Shown here piece by piece: positions 1 through 9,193 of a DNA stretch of 64,000 nt. How positions within the stretch are numbered: position 1 is the first letter of the stretch; every line of letters starts with the position of its first letter. The stretch covers positions 1,054,001 to 1,118,000 of the forward strand of contig NZ_LT629688.1 in assembly GCF_900101785.1 (NCBI RefSeq), given 5' to 3'. Source of the DNA: Auraticoccus monumenti. Lineage in GTDB: Bacteria > Actinomycetota > Actinomycetes > Propionibacteriales > Propionibacteriaceae. The position numbers were made by a program, and so were the translations under genes. The notes below the pieces were generated by a model. That model saw only the letters and a program-made list of their open reading frames with translations. It searched no databases and was not told the DNA's origin.

Positions 1-681
1 GTGCGGGTGCCGGCGGGGTCGAGCGAGCCCGTGGTCACGACCTGGGCCGAGGTGGACGTCGCCACGCTGCTCCGGGTCCTCGGCCTCCCGCGTCCGGACC
101 GGACCGCGGTGGTGGCCGTCGACGGGCGCAGCGGCGCCGGCAAGTCGACCCTGACCGCCCGGCTGGTGGCCGCGGTGCCGGGTTCGGCGGTGGTGGCCAC
201 CGACGACGTCGCCTGGCACTCGTCGATGTTCGGCTGGGCCGAGGACCTCCGGACCTCCGTCGTCGAGCCCGTTCTCCGCGGGGAGAGGGTGCGCCACCGC
301 CCGCCCGGCTGGGTGGAGCGGGGGCGGCCCGGCGCGGTCACCGTCGAGGCGGGCCGCTCGGTGCTGCTCGTCGAGGGGGTCGGGGCCTCCCAGCGGGTGC
401 TCGCCGACGTCCTCGACGCCGCCGTCTGGGTGCAGTCCGACGTCGGCGCCGCCTTCGCGCTGGGGATCGAGCGGGACGTGGCCAGCGGTGTCAACGGCGA
501 CCGGGACGCGTCGGTGGCCTTCTGGCACGCGTGGGCCGTGGCCGAGGAGCCGTTCCTGGAGGCGGACCAGCCGTGGCAGCGCGCCGACGCCGTGGTGGCC
601 GGCGTCCCGCTGGCCCGTCGCGACGGGCTGCTCTGGCGACCACCACCGTCCCCCGCGTCGAGCCCGGGCAGCCGGGCGTAA
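1..681 (+). CDS. Uridine kinase-like P-loop NTPase
   Basis: A 226-residue protein of the (d)NMP kinase/uridine kinase-like P-loop family. A Walker A motif, GRSGAGKST, lies at about residues 42-50, followed by a TDDVAWH stretch and a late conserved LLVEGVG segment typical of this fold. The reaction is presumably ATP-dependent phosphorylation of a small molecule; the substrate cannot be read from sequence. The GTG used as start is the first base of the window, so the true start could lie upstream. The stop is only 10 bases before the ZIP transporter start, so the two genes may be co-transcribed. Confidence 0.75.
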   Translation: MRVPAGSSEPVVTTWAEVDVATLLRVLGLPRPDRTAVVAVDGRSGAGKSTLTARLVAAVPGSAVVATDDVAWHSSMFGWAEDLRTSVVEPVLRGERVRHRPPGWVERGRPGAVTVEAGRSVLLVEGVGASQRVLADVLDAAVWVQSDVGAAFALGIERDVASGVNGDRDASVAFWHAWAVAEEPFLEADQPWQRADAVVAGVPLARRDGLLWRPPPSPASSPGSRA

Positions 682-691
682 CGTCTGCGCC

Positions 692-1399
692 GTGCTCGCT
701 GCGATCGGTTGGGGGCTGCTGGCCGCCTCGTCCCTGTTCATCGGTGCCCTGCTCGGGGTGGTCCGCACCTGGCGCGACGGCCTGGTCGGGGCCGTGCTGG
801 CCTTCGGCGCCGGCGCGCTGATCTCCAGCATCTGCTTCGAGCTGGCCGCCGAGGGGTTCCGGGTGGGCGGCGCGGTGCCGGTGGCCCTGGGCGTCGGCGT
901 CGGCGCGCTGGCCTTCTTCCTCGCCGACCGCGGTGTGGAGCGGCTCGGCGGTCGCGGAGGGGGCGGGTCGGCCGGGTTGCCGCTGGCCCTCGGGGCCCTG
1001 CTCGACGGCATCCCCGAGCAGGCGGTGCTGGGGATCGCGCTGGCCTCGGGGGAGGGGGTGAGCGCCGCCCTGCTGGTGGCCATCATCGTCTCCAACCTGC
1101 CCGAGGGGGTCGGCTCGGCCGCCGACATGCGCGCGGCCGGACGCTCCCGCGGTGCCGTCCTCCGGCTCTGGGCCGGGGTCGCCGTGTTCGCCGCCCTGGC
1201 CACCCTGGTGGGCTACCTGCTGGCCGACCTCCTCAGCCCCGGCTGGCAGGCCGCCATCGACGGGTTCGCCGCCGGAGCGCTGCTGGTGATGCTGGTGGAC
1301 TCGATGGTCCCCGAGGCCCGGGAGAAGGCGAAGGACTACGCCGGGCTGGCCACCGTGCTCGGGTTCGCGGTCGCCGCCGCGCTCTCCGCCTCCGGCTGA
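692..1399 (+). CDS. ZIP family metal transporter
   Basis: A 235-residue integral membrane protein with about eight hydrophobic segments. It carries the paired ZIP metal-binding motifs in modified form: DGIPEQ at about residue 105, where the usual first residue is His, and SNLPEG at about residue 135. ZIP proteins move divalent cations such as Zn or Mn into the cytoplasm; the His to Asp change leaves selectivity open. I chose the GTG at 692 because the hydrophobic sequence begins there, while in-frame sequence upstream overlaps the kinase gene and reads as its Arg/Pro-rich shadow. Confidence 0.8.
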   Translation: MLAAIGWGLLAASSLFIGALLGVVRTWRDGLVGAVLAFGAGALISSICFELAAEGFRVGGAVPVALGVGVGALAFFLADRGVERLGGRGGGGSAGLPLALGALLDGIPEQAVLGIALASGEGVSAALLVAIIVSNLPEGVGSAADMRAAGRSRGAVLRLWAGVAVFAALATLVGYLLADLLSPGWQAAIDGFAAGALLVMLVDSMVPEAREKAKDYAGLATVLGFAVAAALSASG

Positions 1400-1522
1400 G
1401 CCGTCGGTGCGCGCGACGTCGCCCGCACCGCATCCGCCAGCACCCGGGACGAACGCCGGGAATATCGCGCTGGGGCCGCTGCTTGCCTTGGTTGACGCTG
1501 CAACCAAATCGGAAGGCTCCTC

Positions 1523-2383
1523 ATGACCATCGCCCTCACCGGTGCCACCGGCCAGCTCGGACGGCTCACCGTCGACGCCCTGCTCTCCCGCGGCACGCCG
1601 GCGGGCGAGGTCGTGGCCGTCGGACGCTCCCCGGAGAAGCTCGCCGCGCTGGCGGGGGCCACGGGGGTCACCACCCGCACCGCGGCCTACGGCGAGGCGG
1701 ACGCCCTGCGTGAGGCGCTCGCCGGGGTCGAGACGCTGCTGCTGATCTCCAGCAGCGAGGTGGGCCAGCGGGTCGAGCAGCACCGCTCGGTGATCGAGGC
1801 CGCCGAGGCGGTCGGGGTCAGCCGCCTCGTCTACACCAGCGCCCCGCGCGCGACCACCACGTCCCTGGTGCTGGCCCCGGACCACAAGGCGACCGAGGAG
1901 CTGCTGGCGGCGTCCGCGCTCACCACGGCCGTGCTGCGCAACAACTGGTACACCGAGGGCTACCGGCCCCAGCTCGAGCAGGCCGCCGCGACCGGTGAGC
2001 TGGTCACCGGTGCCGGGGACGGCCGGGTGGCCAGCGCCTCGCGCCGCGACTTCGCCGAGGCCCTGGCCGTCGCGGCCACCGACCGCGGGGTGGACGGCCG
2101 GGTGCTCGAGCTCGGCGGCGACCACGCCTGGGACCCCGCCGAGCTGGCCGACGTCTTCGGCAGGCTGCTGGGCCGTGAGGTGCGGCTCCGCCAGGTCGGT
2201 CGCGCCGAGCACGAGCAGCTGCTGCAGGCCGCCGGTCTGGACGCGGGCACCGCCTGGTTCGTGGCCCAGATCGACGCCGACATCGCCGTCGGGGCGCTCG
2301 GCGAGGTGACCGGCGACCTGTCCGGGCTGATCGGACGTCCCACCACGCCGCTGCTGGAGGGGCTGGCCGCCGCCCGCGGCTGA
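1523..2383 (+). CDS. NmrA-like NAD(P)H:quinone oxidoreductase
   Basis: A 286-residue atypical short-chain dehydrogenase of the NmrA/QorB type. The N-terminus has the nucleotide-binding motif GATGQLG at residues 7-13 directly after a beta strand, and it lacks the YxxxK pair of classical SDR enzymes. QorB relatives reduce quinones with NADPH. The ATG is preceded by an AT-richer stretch with an AAGG-containing ribosome site. It is monocistronic as far as can be seen, with a 120-base gap upstream. Confidence 0.8.
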   Translation: MTIALTGATGQLGRLTVDALLSRGTPAGEVVAVGRSPEKLAALAGATGVTTRTAAYGEADALREALAGVETLLLISSSEVGQRVEQHRSVIEAAEAVGVSRLVYTSAPRATTTSLVLAPDHKATEELLAASALTTAVLRNNWYTEGYRPQLEQAAATGELVTGAGDGRVASASRRDFAEALAVAATDRGVDGRVLELGGDHAWDPAELADVFGRLLGREVRLRQVGRAEHEQLLQAAGLDAGTAWFVAQIDADIAVGALGEVTGDLSGLIGRPTTPLLEGLAAARG

Positions 2384-2428
2384 CGGAGGTCCGGCGCCGC
2401 CCGTCAGCCGTGCGCGTTAGGTTGGGGC

Positions 2429-3394
2429 ATGGCCAAGACGTCGTCGCCGGCGGTCGAGATCGAGGTCGACGACCGGGTGGTGAGGGTGACCAACCCCGAG
2501 CGGGTGTACTTCCCCGCCCGGGGTGAGACCAAGCTCGACCTGGTCGAGTACTACCTGTCGGTGGGTGACGGGATCGTCAACGCGCTGCGCGAGCGGCCCT
2601 GCATGATGCACCGCTTCCCCACCGGGGTCAGCGGGGAGAAGGTGCACCAGAAGCGGGTCCCGCACGGGGCGCCGCCCTGGCTGGAGACCGTCCGGGTGCA
2701 CTTCCCCCGCTACGACCGCACCGCCGACGAGCTCTGCGTGACCGAGCTGGCCCAGGTGGTGTGGGCGGTGCAGATGTCGACGGTGGAGTTCCACCCCTGG
2801 AACTCCCGGCGCGCCGACACCGAGAAGCCCGACGAGTGGCGGATCGACCTGGACCCGATGCCCGACTGCGACTTCGCCACGGTCCGGCGGGCCGCCCACC
2901 GGTGCCACGAGGTGCTCGACGAGCTGGGCATCACCGGCTACCCCAAGACGTCCGGCGGGAACGGCCTGCACGTCTACGTCCGGGTCGAGCCCACGCTGGG
3001 GTTCAAGGACGTGCGCCGCGCCGCCTGGGCCTTCGCCCGCGAGGTCGAGCGCCGCAGCCCCGAGGACGTCACCACCACCTGGTGGCGCAAGGACCGCGAC
3101 CCGGCCAAGCTGTTCGTGGACTACAACCAGAACGCCCGCGACCACACCATCGCCAGCGCCTACTCCGTCCGCGGCAACCCGCACGGCACCGTCTCCACGC
3201 CGATCACCTGGGACGAGGTGGACGACGTCGAGCCGCAGGACCTCACCATCGCCACGGTGCCCGAGCGCTACCAGCGCCTCGGCGACCTGCACGCCGGGAT
3301 CGACGACGTGAGCCACACCCTGGACACGCTGCTGGAGTGGGCCGAGCGCGACGAGCGCGAGGGCGAGCCACCGCCCGAGGCCGAGCAGGCCTGA
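2429..3394 (+). CDS. ligD: LigD-type primase/polymerase domain protein
   Basis: A 321-residue stand-alone polymerase domain of the bacterial non-homologous end-joining system (archaeo-eukaryotic primase superfamily). Visible landmarks are the metal-binding DLDP motif at about residue 138, SGGNGLHVYV with its catalytic His, and KLFVDYNQN. In full-length LigD this domain adds nucleotides, often ribonucleotides, at broken ends held by Ku. The ligase and nuclease domains are not fused here and Ku is not in the window, so partners must be elsewhere. The gene is followed at once by a hairpin. Confidence 0.9.
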   Translation: MAKTSSPAVEIEVDDRVVRVTNPERVYFPARGETKLDLVEYYLSVGDGIVNALRERPCMMHRFPTGVSGEKVHQKRVPHGAPPWLETVRVHFPRYDRTADELCVTELAQVVWAVQMSTVEFHPWNSRRADTEKPDEWRIDLDPMPDCDFATVRRAAHRCHEVLDELGITGYPKTSGGNGLHVYVRVEPTLGFKDVRRAAWAFAREVERRSPEDVTTTWWRKDRDPAKLFVDYNQNARDHTIASAYSVRGNPHGTVSTPITWDEVDDVEPQDLTIATVPERYQRLGDLHAGIDDVSHTLDTLLEWAERDEREGEPPPEAEQA

Positions 3395-3396
3395 CC

Positions 3397-3420
3397 CGGG
3401 GGCTCCGTCTGGTGCCCCCG
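3397..3420. terminator. Hairpin after the ligD-like gene
   Basis: Perfect 7-bp stem CGGGGGC/GCCCCCG with a 10-base loop, beginning two bases after the stop codon and lying between convergent genes. There is no T-run, as is common for actinobacterial terminators. The remaining bases to 3610 hold no gene that I can support. Confidence 0.5.
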
Positions 3421-3610
3421 CGACCCAGCCGCCACCGGAGCCTCGACCAGGCTGGCGCCCACCGGTGGGAATCGGGCGATCGCACCGCCCTCACCCGCTG
3501 GCGGCATCGGCCTGCGACGTCCTGCCGCGTGGTCGCGGCGAGACGTCACACCCTGACCCCGCCAGCCCGGCCCCTCACCCCCGGCCCCCGCGGTCCGCCC
3601 CCGGCCCATG

Positions 3611-6600
3611 TCAGCCCAGCTCGTCCTGCTGACGCCGGCCCCGGGCCACCACGACGCTGCCCACGGCCAGCAGCAGCACCGCGGTCAGCAGGGCCGGGAG
3701 GACCAGGTCCGACGGGCCGGTGTCGCTCAGGTTCTGCGTCGGCCCGCCGCCGGCGCCCGGCTCGGACGGCGTCCCCCCGTCCTCCGGCAGCCCGCCCGCG
3801 CCCGGGCTGGCCCCGTCGTCGGGTGCACCGCCGTCGTCAGGGGTGCCGTCGTCCGGCTCGTCGGAGGGACCTGGGGTCGGGCGGGGCTCGGCGTCGGTGA
3901 CGCTCAGCGTCGCGGGGTCGGTGAAGAACCCGCCGAAGCCGTTGGAGAAGTAGGCCCGGACGAGGGCGCCGTCGTCCTCCAGGGCCGCCTCGAAGGTGAA
4001 GGTCTCCTCCTCGGCGCCGTCGACGTCGGTCCAGACGCCGTCGACCAGCCGCTGCCACTGGACGTCCGGGACGGGGTCGCCGCTGGCGGAGGCGGTGAAG
4101 ACGGCGTCCTCGCCCTCCTCGACCGTCATGTCCTCGGGGTGGTCGACCACGTCCACGACCTGCCCGGCCCCGGACTCGTCACCGGCCTGCTGGTCGGCCA
4201 CGAAGGACGCGACCCAGGAGAGCGCGGAGTTCCAGTTCACCGTGATCTCGTTGGTGGACCAGGACTGGATGTCGTCGAGGTAGCACCGCTGCGGGGCGCA
4301 CATCCGCTCCTCGTCGTAGAGCCCGGAGATGACCGGGTCCCAGGTGCCGACGTCGGAGTTCGGGCCACCGGCGACGGAGCCCCGCGGCGGGTTGGGCAGG
4401 TCCGGGTCGATCGAGTGCGCGAACCACCGGCTGTGCTGGTCGTCGGAGAAGACGTCCCCGTACCCGGTGATGTAGGAGTTGTTCAGCGCGTTGCGGCCCA
4501 GCAGGTAGTCCATCGCCTCCAGCACCGCGTCGGCGTACACCTGGTCGCTGGTCAGGTCGAACGCGGTGGCGATCACCACCTGGTTGTTGAGCACGGCGCT
4601 GTTGGAGCCCCACTCGTAGACCCCCTCGTTGCCGGGGTAGGCGGTGCCGAACGGCTGGGCCTGCTGCCACCCCAGGTAGCGGTCGGCCCCCTCGACCACG
4701 GACGCGCGGACGTCGTCGCGGCCGGGCAGGTCGGACTCCACCGTGGCGAGGTCCATCCGACCCAGGGCGGCGGTGGAGCCCCAGCTGAAGCCGCTCGGGG
4801 ACCAGATGTCGGCGGTGTGGAAGGGGCTCCCCAGGACGTGCTCCTCGAACGCCTCCTCACCGGTGGTGAGGAACAGCTCCGCGGCGGCCCAGTAGAACTC
4901 GTCGCCCACCTCGTCGTCGTCGTAGGGACCGCTGCCCGGGCTCGGGTCGGCGTTGGGCGCCGGCTCGAACAGGTCAGGTGTCGCCACCGCGGCGTCCCAG
5001 GCGACCCGGGCGGCGGCGAGCAGCTCGTCGGCGAACGCCTGGTCGTAGGGGGCCCAGAGCCGGGCGCCCTGGGCGGCGACGGCGGCCAGGTTGAGCGTCG
5101 CCGCGGTCGAGGGGCGGTGCAGGTAGCGCTCCTGCGGGTCCTCCGACGGGAGCAGCGGGAGACCGGTCCAGTCCACGTCGGCGATCTTGTGGTGGACCAT
5201 GCCGGCGTGCTGGGCCCCGTCCGGCGCCTGCATGCTCAGCATCCACTCGAGCTCCCAGCGCGCCTCGTCCAGCGGGTCGGGGACGCCGTTGTCGCTCTCG
5301 GGGATGTTCAGGCTGCCGTCGCCGAGCGCGCTGCCGGTGCCGGTCGGGCTGTACAGGGTGCGCTCGTAGGTGCTCAGCACCTGGCCGACGGAGATGCCGC
5401 CGTTGACGACGTACTTGCCGTGGTCGCCGGCGTCGTACCAGCCGCCGACGACGTCGAGGGTGTAGTCGCACGACCAGTCGCCGTACTTCCAGTAGTCGCC
5501 CTCGGTCTCCGGGCTGAGGCACCGGACGTCGACGTCGCCCCGGTTCGGGCTGTCCGCGACCAGCGAGCTGTCGGGGTCCTCGACGTGACCGGCGTCGCGG
5601 GTGTACTCCCCGGCGTCGGGCTGGCCGTCCATGATGCCGCCGTCGATCGCGATGCCGCTGCGGGCGGGGTAGAAGTAGTTGAGCGCGTCCGCACGCAGCT
5701 GCTGGTACAGGTCGTCGCGCACGGCGAACTCGAAGCTGACCTCGCCGTCGACCGCGATCTCGTGGACCGCGTCGGCGTCGACGACGTCGGGGCGGTAGTC
5801 GGAGAAGTCGAGCTCGTGGACGTCGGTGCCGGCGGTCTCGTCCAGGCCGGCGGGCACCGTCTGACCGGTGTGGACGACGATGCCGTCGGCCAGCACCTCG
5901 TACTCCAGCGGCTCGGTGGCGTCGGTGACCAGGGTGGCCTGCTTGGGGCCGTCGGGCAGGTAGCCCACCTGGTTGACCCGGATCCGCGGGCCCGTCTCCG
6001 GCTCGTACGGCGGCGGCGGGGTGTCGCTCTCCACCAGCGAGATGTCGTCGATGCAGAAGTCGAAGGCGCCGCGGCCGCCGACCTGGAAGGCCAGCTGGCC
6101 CTCGAAGGGCCCGTCCCCGGGGTCGACCGTGGCGGCGGGGTACCCGGCGGAGGCGACGAAGGTGAGCTCGTGACCGGTGGTCTCCGCGGTGAGGGCGACG
6201 TCCTCGTCCAGCACGGTGCCGTAGGACCCGCCGTTCTCGCCGATCAGCGCGCGGACGGTCTTCCCCGGGTCGGCGCTGGCGTCGAAGGTGAGGGTGTAGG
6301 TCTGGCCCTCCTCGACGGCCAGCCCGTTGAGCACCAGGCCGTCGTACTGGCCGAGGGTGTCGGGGACCGTGAGGCACGCGGCCCCGGAGGACAGGTCGAC
6401 CGCGACGCCCTCGGGAGCGGTGAAGGGGTCCAGCGCGCCGCTGCCGAAGTCGCCGTTGGGGACCAGGTTCCCGCCCGCGGCGACCTCGAGGGCGAGGGAC
6501 GGCTCGCTCAGGCAGAGCTCGAAGGCCTCGGCGCCGCCGCCGAGCTGGAAGGCGACCTGTCCCTCGGGGGCGCCGTCGCCGGTGCTGGCCGGGAAGGCGA

Positions 6601-7468
6601 GGTCGGAGGTGAACTCGTAGCTGTAGCGGGTGGGCTCGGCGGAGTCGAGGGCGACCGCCTGGCTGAAGGCCTGCCGGTAGTCCCCGCCGTTCTCCCCGAC
6701 GACCACGGTGATGTCGGAGGCGACGTCGGCGCTGGCCAGGAAGGACAGGGTGTAGCTGCCGCCCTCCTGCACCGGGATGCCGTTCACGCCGACGATCGCG
6801 TCGTAGGTGTTCGTGGTGCCGGCCGGGACGGTGGTGCACAGCACGCCCTCCTCGACCGTGGTGCTCGGCGTCAGGTTGCCGGTGGTGAAGAACGGCGGGA
6901 CGTCCAGCGCGGGCAGCTGCTCCTCGGTCGCGCCGGCCTCGGTCAGGGAGAAGTCGTCGAGGCAGAAGGTGAAGGGCTCGCCCTGGTTCCCGATCTGGAA
7001 GGAGAGCTGGCCGCCGGTCTCGGCCGCCTCGGCGTCGACGTCGGAGGTGAAGGAGAAGGAGAAGGAGTGCTCCTCGGGCGTGGCGGTGATGGTGAGGTCC
7101 TCGGCGTGGACGCCCGGGTAGGGCTCGGCGTTGATGCCGACCTGGGCCCGGATCGCGATCTCGGCGGTGGAGCTGGCGGTGAAGGCGACGTCGTAGGTGG
7201 TGCCGGCCTCGAGCCCGACCGCGTTGTGGGCGACCGCGACGTCCCAGGGGTTGCCGCTGTGGGCCGGGAGGCTCGTGCACAGCTCGCCGTCGGTGACCTC
7301 CGTGGTGGCGCCCGGCCCGTAGGAGAACCAGCCGTCGGGGCCGGCGGAGAAGTCGTGCGGGATGTCGAGCGGCGAGGCCGCGGCCGGAGCCAGCAGCGTG
7401 GTGGTGACGAGGAGGCCCCCGACCAGCGCGGCGGCCGTGCGGTGGAGGCGGTGACGGGGTGAGACCAC
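3611..7468 (-). CDS. Secreted multidomain GH9 endoglucanase, wall-anchored
   Basis: A 1285-residue exported glycoside hydrolase. Order of parts: signal peptide 1-31; three Cys-containing jelly-roll modules resembling carbohydrate-binding modules (about 35-178, 190-325, 334-480); an Ig-like CelD N-terminal domain (about 494-583); a GH9 (alpha/alpha)6 catalytic domain (about 585-1095); an Ig-like domain (1105-1191); a Pro/Gly/Asp-rich stalk; and a sorting signal LSDTG at 1247-1251, a membrane helix and a basic tail. GH9 residues are present: WYDAGDH near 677-683 (Asp base) and the acid Glu in STNEITVNW near 1074. The likely substrate is cellulose or a related beta-glucan. It is expressed alone; the GTG start follows a weak GGAAG site and sits about 45 bases below a CebR/CelR-like operator. 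Confidence 0.93.
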   Translation of the reverse strand: MVSPRHRLHRTAAALVGGLLVTTTLLAPAAASPLDIPHDFSAGPDGWFSYGPGATTEVTDGELCTSLPAHSGNPWDVAVAHNAVGLEAGTTYDVAFTASSTAEIAIRAQVGINAEPYPGVHAEDLTITATPEEHSFSFSFTSDVDAEAAETGGQLSFQIGNQGEPFTFCLDDFSLTEAGATEEQLPALDVPPFFTTGNLTPSTTVEEGVLCTTVPAGTTNTYDAIVGVNGIPVQEGGSYTLSFLASADVASDITVVVGENGGDYRQAFSQAVALDSAEPTRYSYEFTSDLAFPASTGDGAPEGQVAFQLGGGAEAFELCLSEPSLALEVAAGGNLVPNGDFGSGALDPFTAPEGVAVDLSSGAACLTVPDTLGQYDGLVLNGLAVEEGQTYTLTFDASADPGKTVRALIGENGGSYGTVLDEDVALTAETTGHELTFVASAGYPAATVDPGDGPFEGQLAFQVGGRGAFDFCIDDISLVESDTPPPPYEPETGPRIRVNQVGYLPDGPKQATLVTDATEPLEYEVLADGIVVHTGQTVPAGLDETAGTDVHELDFSDYRPDVVDADAVHEIAVDGEVSFEFAVRDDLYQQLRADALNYFYPARSGIAIDGGIMDGQPDAGEYTRDAGHVEDPDSSLVADSPNRGDVDVRCLSPETEGDYWKYGDWSCDYTLDVVGGWYDAGDHGKYVVNGGISVGQVLSTYERTLYSPTGTGSALGDGSLNIPESDNGVPDPLDEARWELEWMLSMQAPDGAQHAGMVHHKIADVDWTGLPLLPSEDPQERYLHRPSTAATLNLAAVAAQGARLWAPYDQAFADELLAAARVAWDAAVATPDLFEPAPNADPSPGSGPYDDDEVGDEFYWAAAELFLTTGEEAFEEHVLGSPFHTADIWSPSGFSWGSTAALGRMDLATVESDLPGRDDVRASVVEGADRYLGWQQAQPFGTAYPGNEGVYEWGSNSAVLNNQVVIATAFDLTSDQVYADAVLEAMDYLLGRNALNNSYITGYGDVFSDDQHSRWFAHSIDPDLPNPPRGSVAGGPNSDVGTWDPVISGLYDEERMCAPQRCYLDDIQSWSTNEITVNWNSALSWVASFVADQQAGDESGAGQVVDVVDHPEDMTVEEGEDAVFTASASGDPVPDVQWQRLVDGVWTDVDGAEEETFTFEAALEDDGALVRAYFSNGFGGFFTDPATLSVTDAEPRPTPGPSDEPDDGTPDDGGAPDDGASPGAGGLPEDGGTPSEPGAGGGPTQNLSDTGPSDLVLPALLTAVLLLAVGSVVVARGRRQQDELG

Positions 7469-7513
7469 GGTGTCTTCCGTTCTCGAGGAGGGGCGCTCTC
7501 ACCCGAGACGCCG

Positions 7514-7527
7514 TGAGAGCGCTCTCA
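7514..7527. promoter_or_regulatory. CebR/CelR-like operator upstream of the cellulase
   Basis: Perfect 14-bp palindrome TGAGAGCGCTCTCA. It matches 12 of 14 positions of the TGGGAGCGCTCCCA operator bound by LacI-family cellulose/cellobiose repressors CebR (Streptomyces) and CelR (Thermobifida). A second half site, GCTCTCA, lies at 7495-7501. Cellobiose-responsive repression of the GH9 gene is inferred. No CebR gene is in the window. Confidence 0.75.
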
Positions 7528-7781
7528 TGACCGGGCCACGCTAACCCGCCGAAGAGGGCCTGGCAAGAGCGTCCGAGGAAGCGGTGGTGACCGGACCGCA
7601 CGCCGGAGCGGGCTTCGCCCCAGCAGCAGCCCGTCCCCGCCGCACCCGGGTGCCGACCGGCGGGCGGGCGTGACGGGCGGGCGCGCCCAGCGGCGTCAGG
7701 GTCCCGGCGGGTCGGCCTGCCAGCGCCGAGCTGTGGAGATCGTGTCCGGTCCCTCGTCCTGCCGACGGGGAGGTGGGTCGG

Positions 7782-9152
7782 TCAGGTGGGACGTGGACCG
7801 GTGTAGACACCGGTGAGACGGAAGCGCAGCGGGGGCTCGGCGTACTCCTCGACCAGGTGCGCGGTCCAGCCGACCATCCGGGCGTGCAGGAAGAGGGTCT
7901 CGGGCAGCCGGGCGTCACCGCCGAGCACGTGGGCGCCGAGGGCGAGGGCGAGGTCGACGGTGCGGGGGAGCCCGCGGCGCTGCCAGAGCCGGTCGCTGAG
8001 CAGCTCGACGGCGGCCAGCAGGGGGTGGTCGACCAGCTGGTCGAGGCGCTCGATCAGGAGCTCGGCCCGGGGATCGCGGTCGGCGTAGACGACGTGTCCG
8101 AACCCGGGCACCGACGCGTCGTCCAGGCACTGGGCGATCGTGGTCGCAGGGTCCTCGGCCAGGGCGGTCAGCAGCCGGTGCACGCGTCGGCCGGCGGTGC
8201 CGTGCCGAGGGCTGTCGAAGGCGGCGGCCGCGGCGGTCACGGCCGCGTAGGGGTCGGCCCGGACGCTGGCCGCGACCCGTCCGGCGGTGGTCGAGGCGGC
8301 CATGTCGTGGTCGGCCAGCAGGACCAGCGCCTGCTCCACCCAGCCCACCTCACCCACCCCGAGGGCTCGGGCCAGGGCGGAGGGGACGTCCACCCGGACC
8401 GGCGTCGTCGGGGCGGTCCGGGCTGACCCGGTGCGGCTCGTCGACAGGTCCGGGGCGTCGCGGTCGGGTCCGGCGTCCTCGGGGGCTCCGGCGTCGTGGT
8501 CGGGCTGGGCGGCGGGCCCTGGTCCGGCGCGGGGACCTGGGCGCTCCGGCGTCGAGGTGGGCCGGTCGGTGTCCACGGCTGGACCGGTCGGTCGGGACGC
8601 CGCGGGGAGCGTCGCCACGCTGGTGGCCAGGAGACGTGCGACCGCGTCGGTGACGGCGGCCGGGTCGAGGTCGTGGCGGGTGGGCGACCCGGCGGCGCAC
8701 ACGCTGGTGACCACCCGCAGGCGGTCGGAGGAGGAGGCGGCGGGTGGGAGCAGGGCGAGCAGCCGGCGGGCCAGCTCCACCTCCTCCGCATCGACCTCGA
8801 ACCGGGGCGGGGTCCGCCAGAGCAGAGCGACCACGTCCTCGAAGGACGTGGTGGCAGCCAGCTGGCAGGCGTCCTGGCCGCGGTAGGACAGCCGGTCGTG
8901 CTCGATCAGCGTGATCGCGGTGCGGACGTCGTCGCTGAGCCCGGGTGGGCGTCGCCGGCCGCCGCCGCTCCCTCGGGTGAGGGTCTCCACCTCAGCGAGG
9001 GCGAAGTAGCTCTCGCGCCGCCCGGGCAGCCGGCGCCGGTGCAGCACGCCGCGGCTGGCGTAGGCGTAGACCGTCTCCAGCCGCACCCCCAGCCGGCGGG
9101 CGACCTGGCTGCTGCTCAGGTGGTCCACCCCGTCGATCTGCACCGCGTCCAC
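7782..9152 (-). CDS. Helix-turn-helix/citrate synthase fusion protein
   Basis: About 456 residues. The N-terminus reads as a MerR/excisionase-like DNA-binding helix-turn-helix (SSSQVARRLGVRLETVYAY), and the rest is a citrate synthase fold with the signature GFGHVVYADRDPRAELL near the C-terminus and HGTAGRR upstream of it. The fold is interrupted near the middle by a Pro/Ala/Asp-rich, probably disordered insert of roughly 70 residues. Either a transcription factor that senses an acyl-CoA or oxaloacetate-like ligand, or an enzyme with a DNA-binding domain. It is divergent from a plain citrate synthase across a tandem dyad. The start is uncertain: GTG at 9152 or 9143, neither with a clear ribosome site, so it may be leaderless. 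Confidence 0.8.
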   Translation of the reverse strand: MDAVQIDGVDHLSSSQVARRLGVRLETVYAYASRGVLHRRRLPGRRESYFALAEVETLTRGSGGGRRRPPGLSDDVRTAITLIEHDRLSYRGQDACQLAATTSFEDVVALLWRTPPRFEVDAEEVELARRLLALLPPAASSSDRLRVVTSVCAAGSPTRHDLDPAAVTDAVARLLATSVATLPAASRPTGPAVDTDRPTSTPERPGPRAGPGPAAQPDHDAGAPEDAGPDRDAPDLSTSRTGSARTAPTTPVRVDVPSALARALGVGEVGWVEQALVLLADHDMAASTTAGRVAASVRADPYAAVTAAAAAFDSPRHGTAGRRVHRLLTALAEDPATTIAQCLDDASVPGFGHVVYADRDPRAELLIERLDQLVDHPLLAAVELLSDRLWQRRGLPRTVDLALALGAHVLGGDARLPETLFLHARMVGWTAHLVEEYAEPPLRFRLTGVYTGPRPT

Positions 9153-9171
9153 CGTCCCAGGGTGGCAGAGG

Positions 9172-9193
9172 GTTGATCCGGTCAACGTTGACC
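9172..9193. promoter_or_regulatory. Tandem dyad in the citrate synthase divergent promoter
   Basis: The 70-base region between the two divergent genes contains a perfect 14-bp palindrome GGTCAACGTTGACC (9180-9193) overlapping GTTGA-N5-TCAAC (9172-9186). The shared half site is GTTGA(C). It is the natural candidate operator for the helix-turn-helix fusion protein encoded next to it, but binding is inferred. Confidence 0.55.

Noticed and set aside
491-2212. A 573-codon open frame on the minus strand
   Set aside because: It runs antisense to three recognisable plus-strand genes and shows no family motif; high GC makes long spurious frames common.
3608-7462. A 1284-codon open frame on the plus strand opposite the GH9 gene
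   Set aside because: It is the antisense shadow of the cellulase; composition is Val/Gly/Arg-rich without domains, while the minus strand has a signal peptide, GH9 motifs and an anchor.
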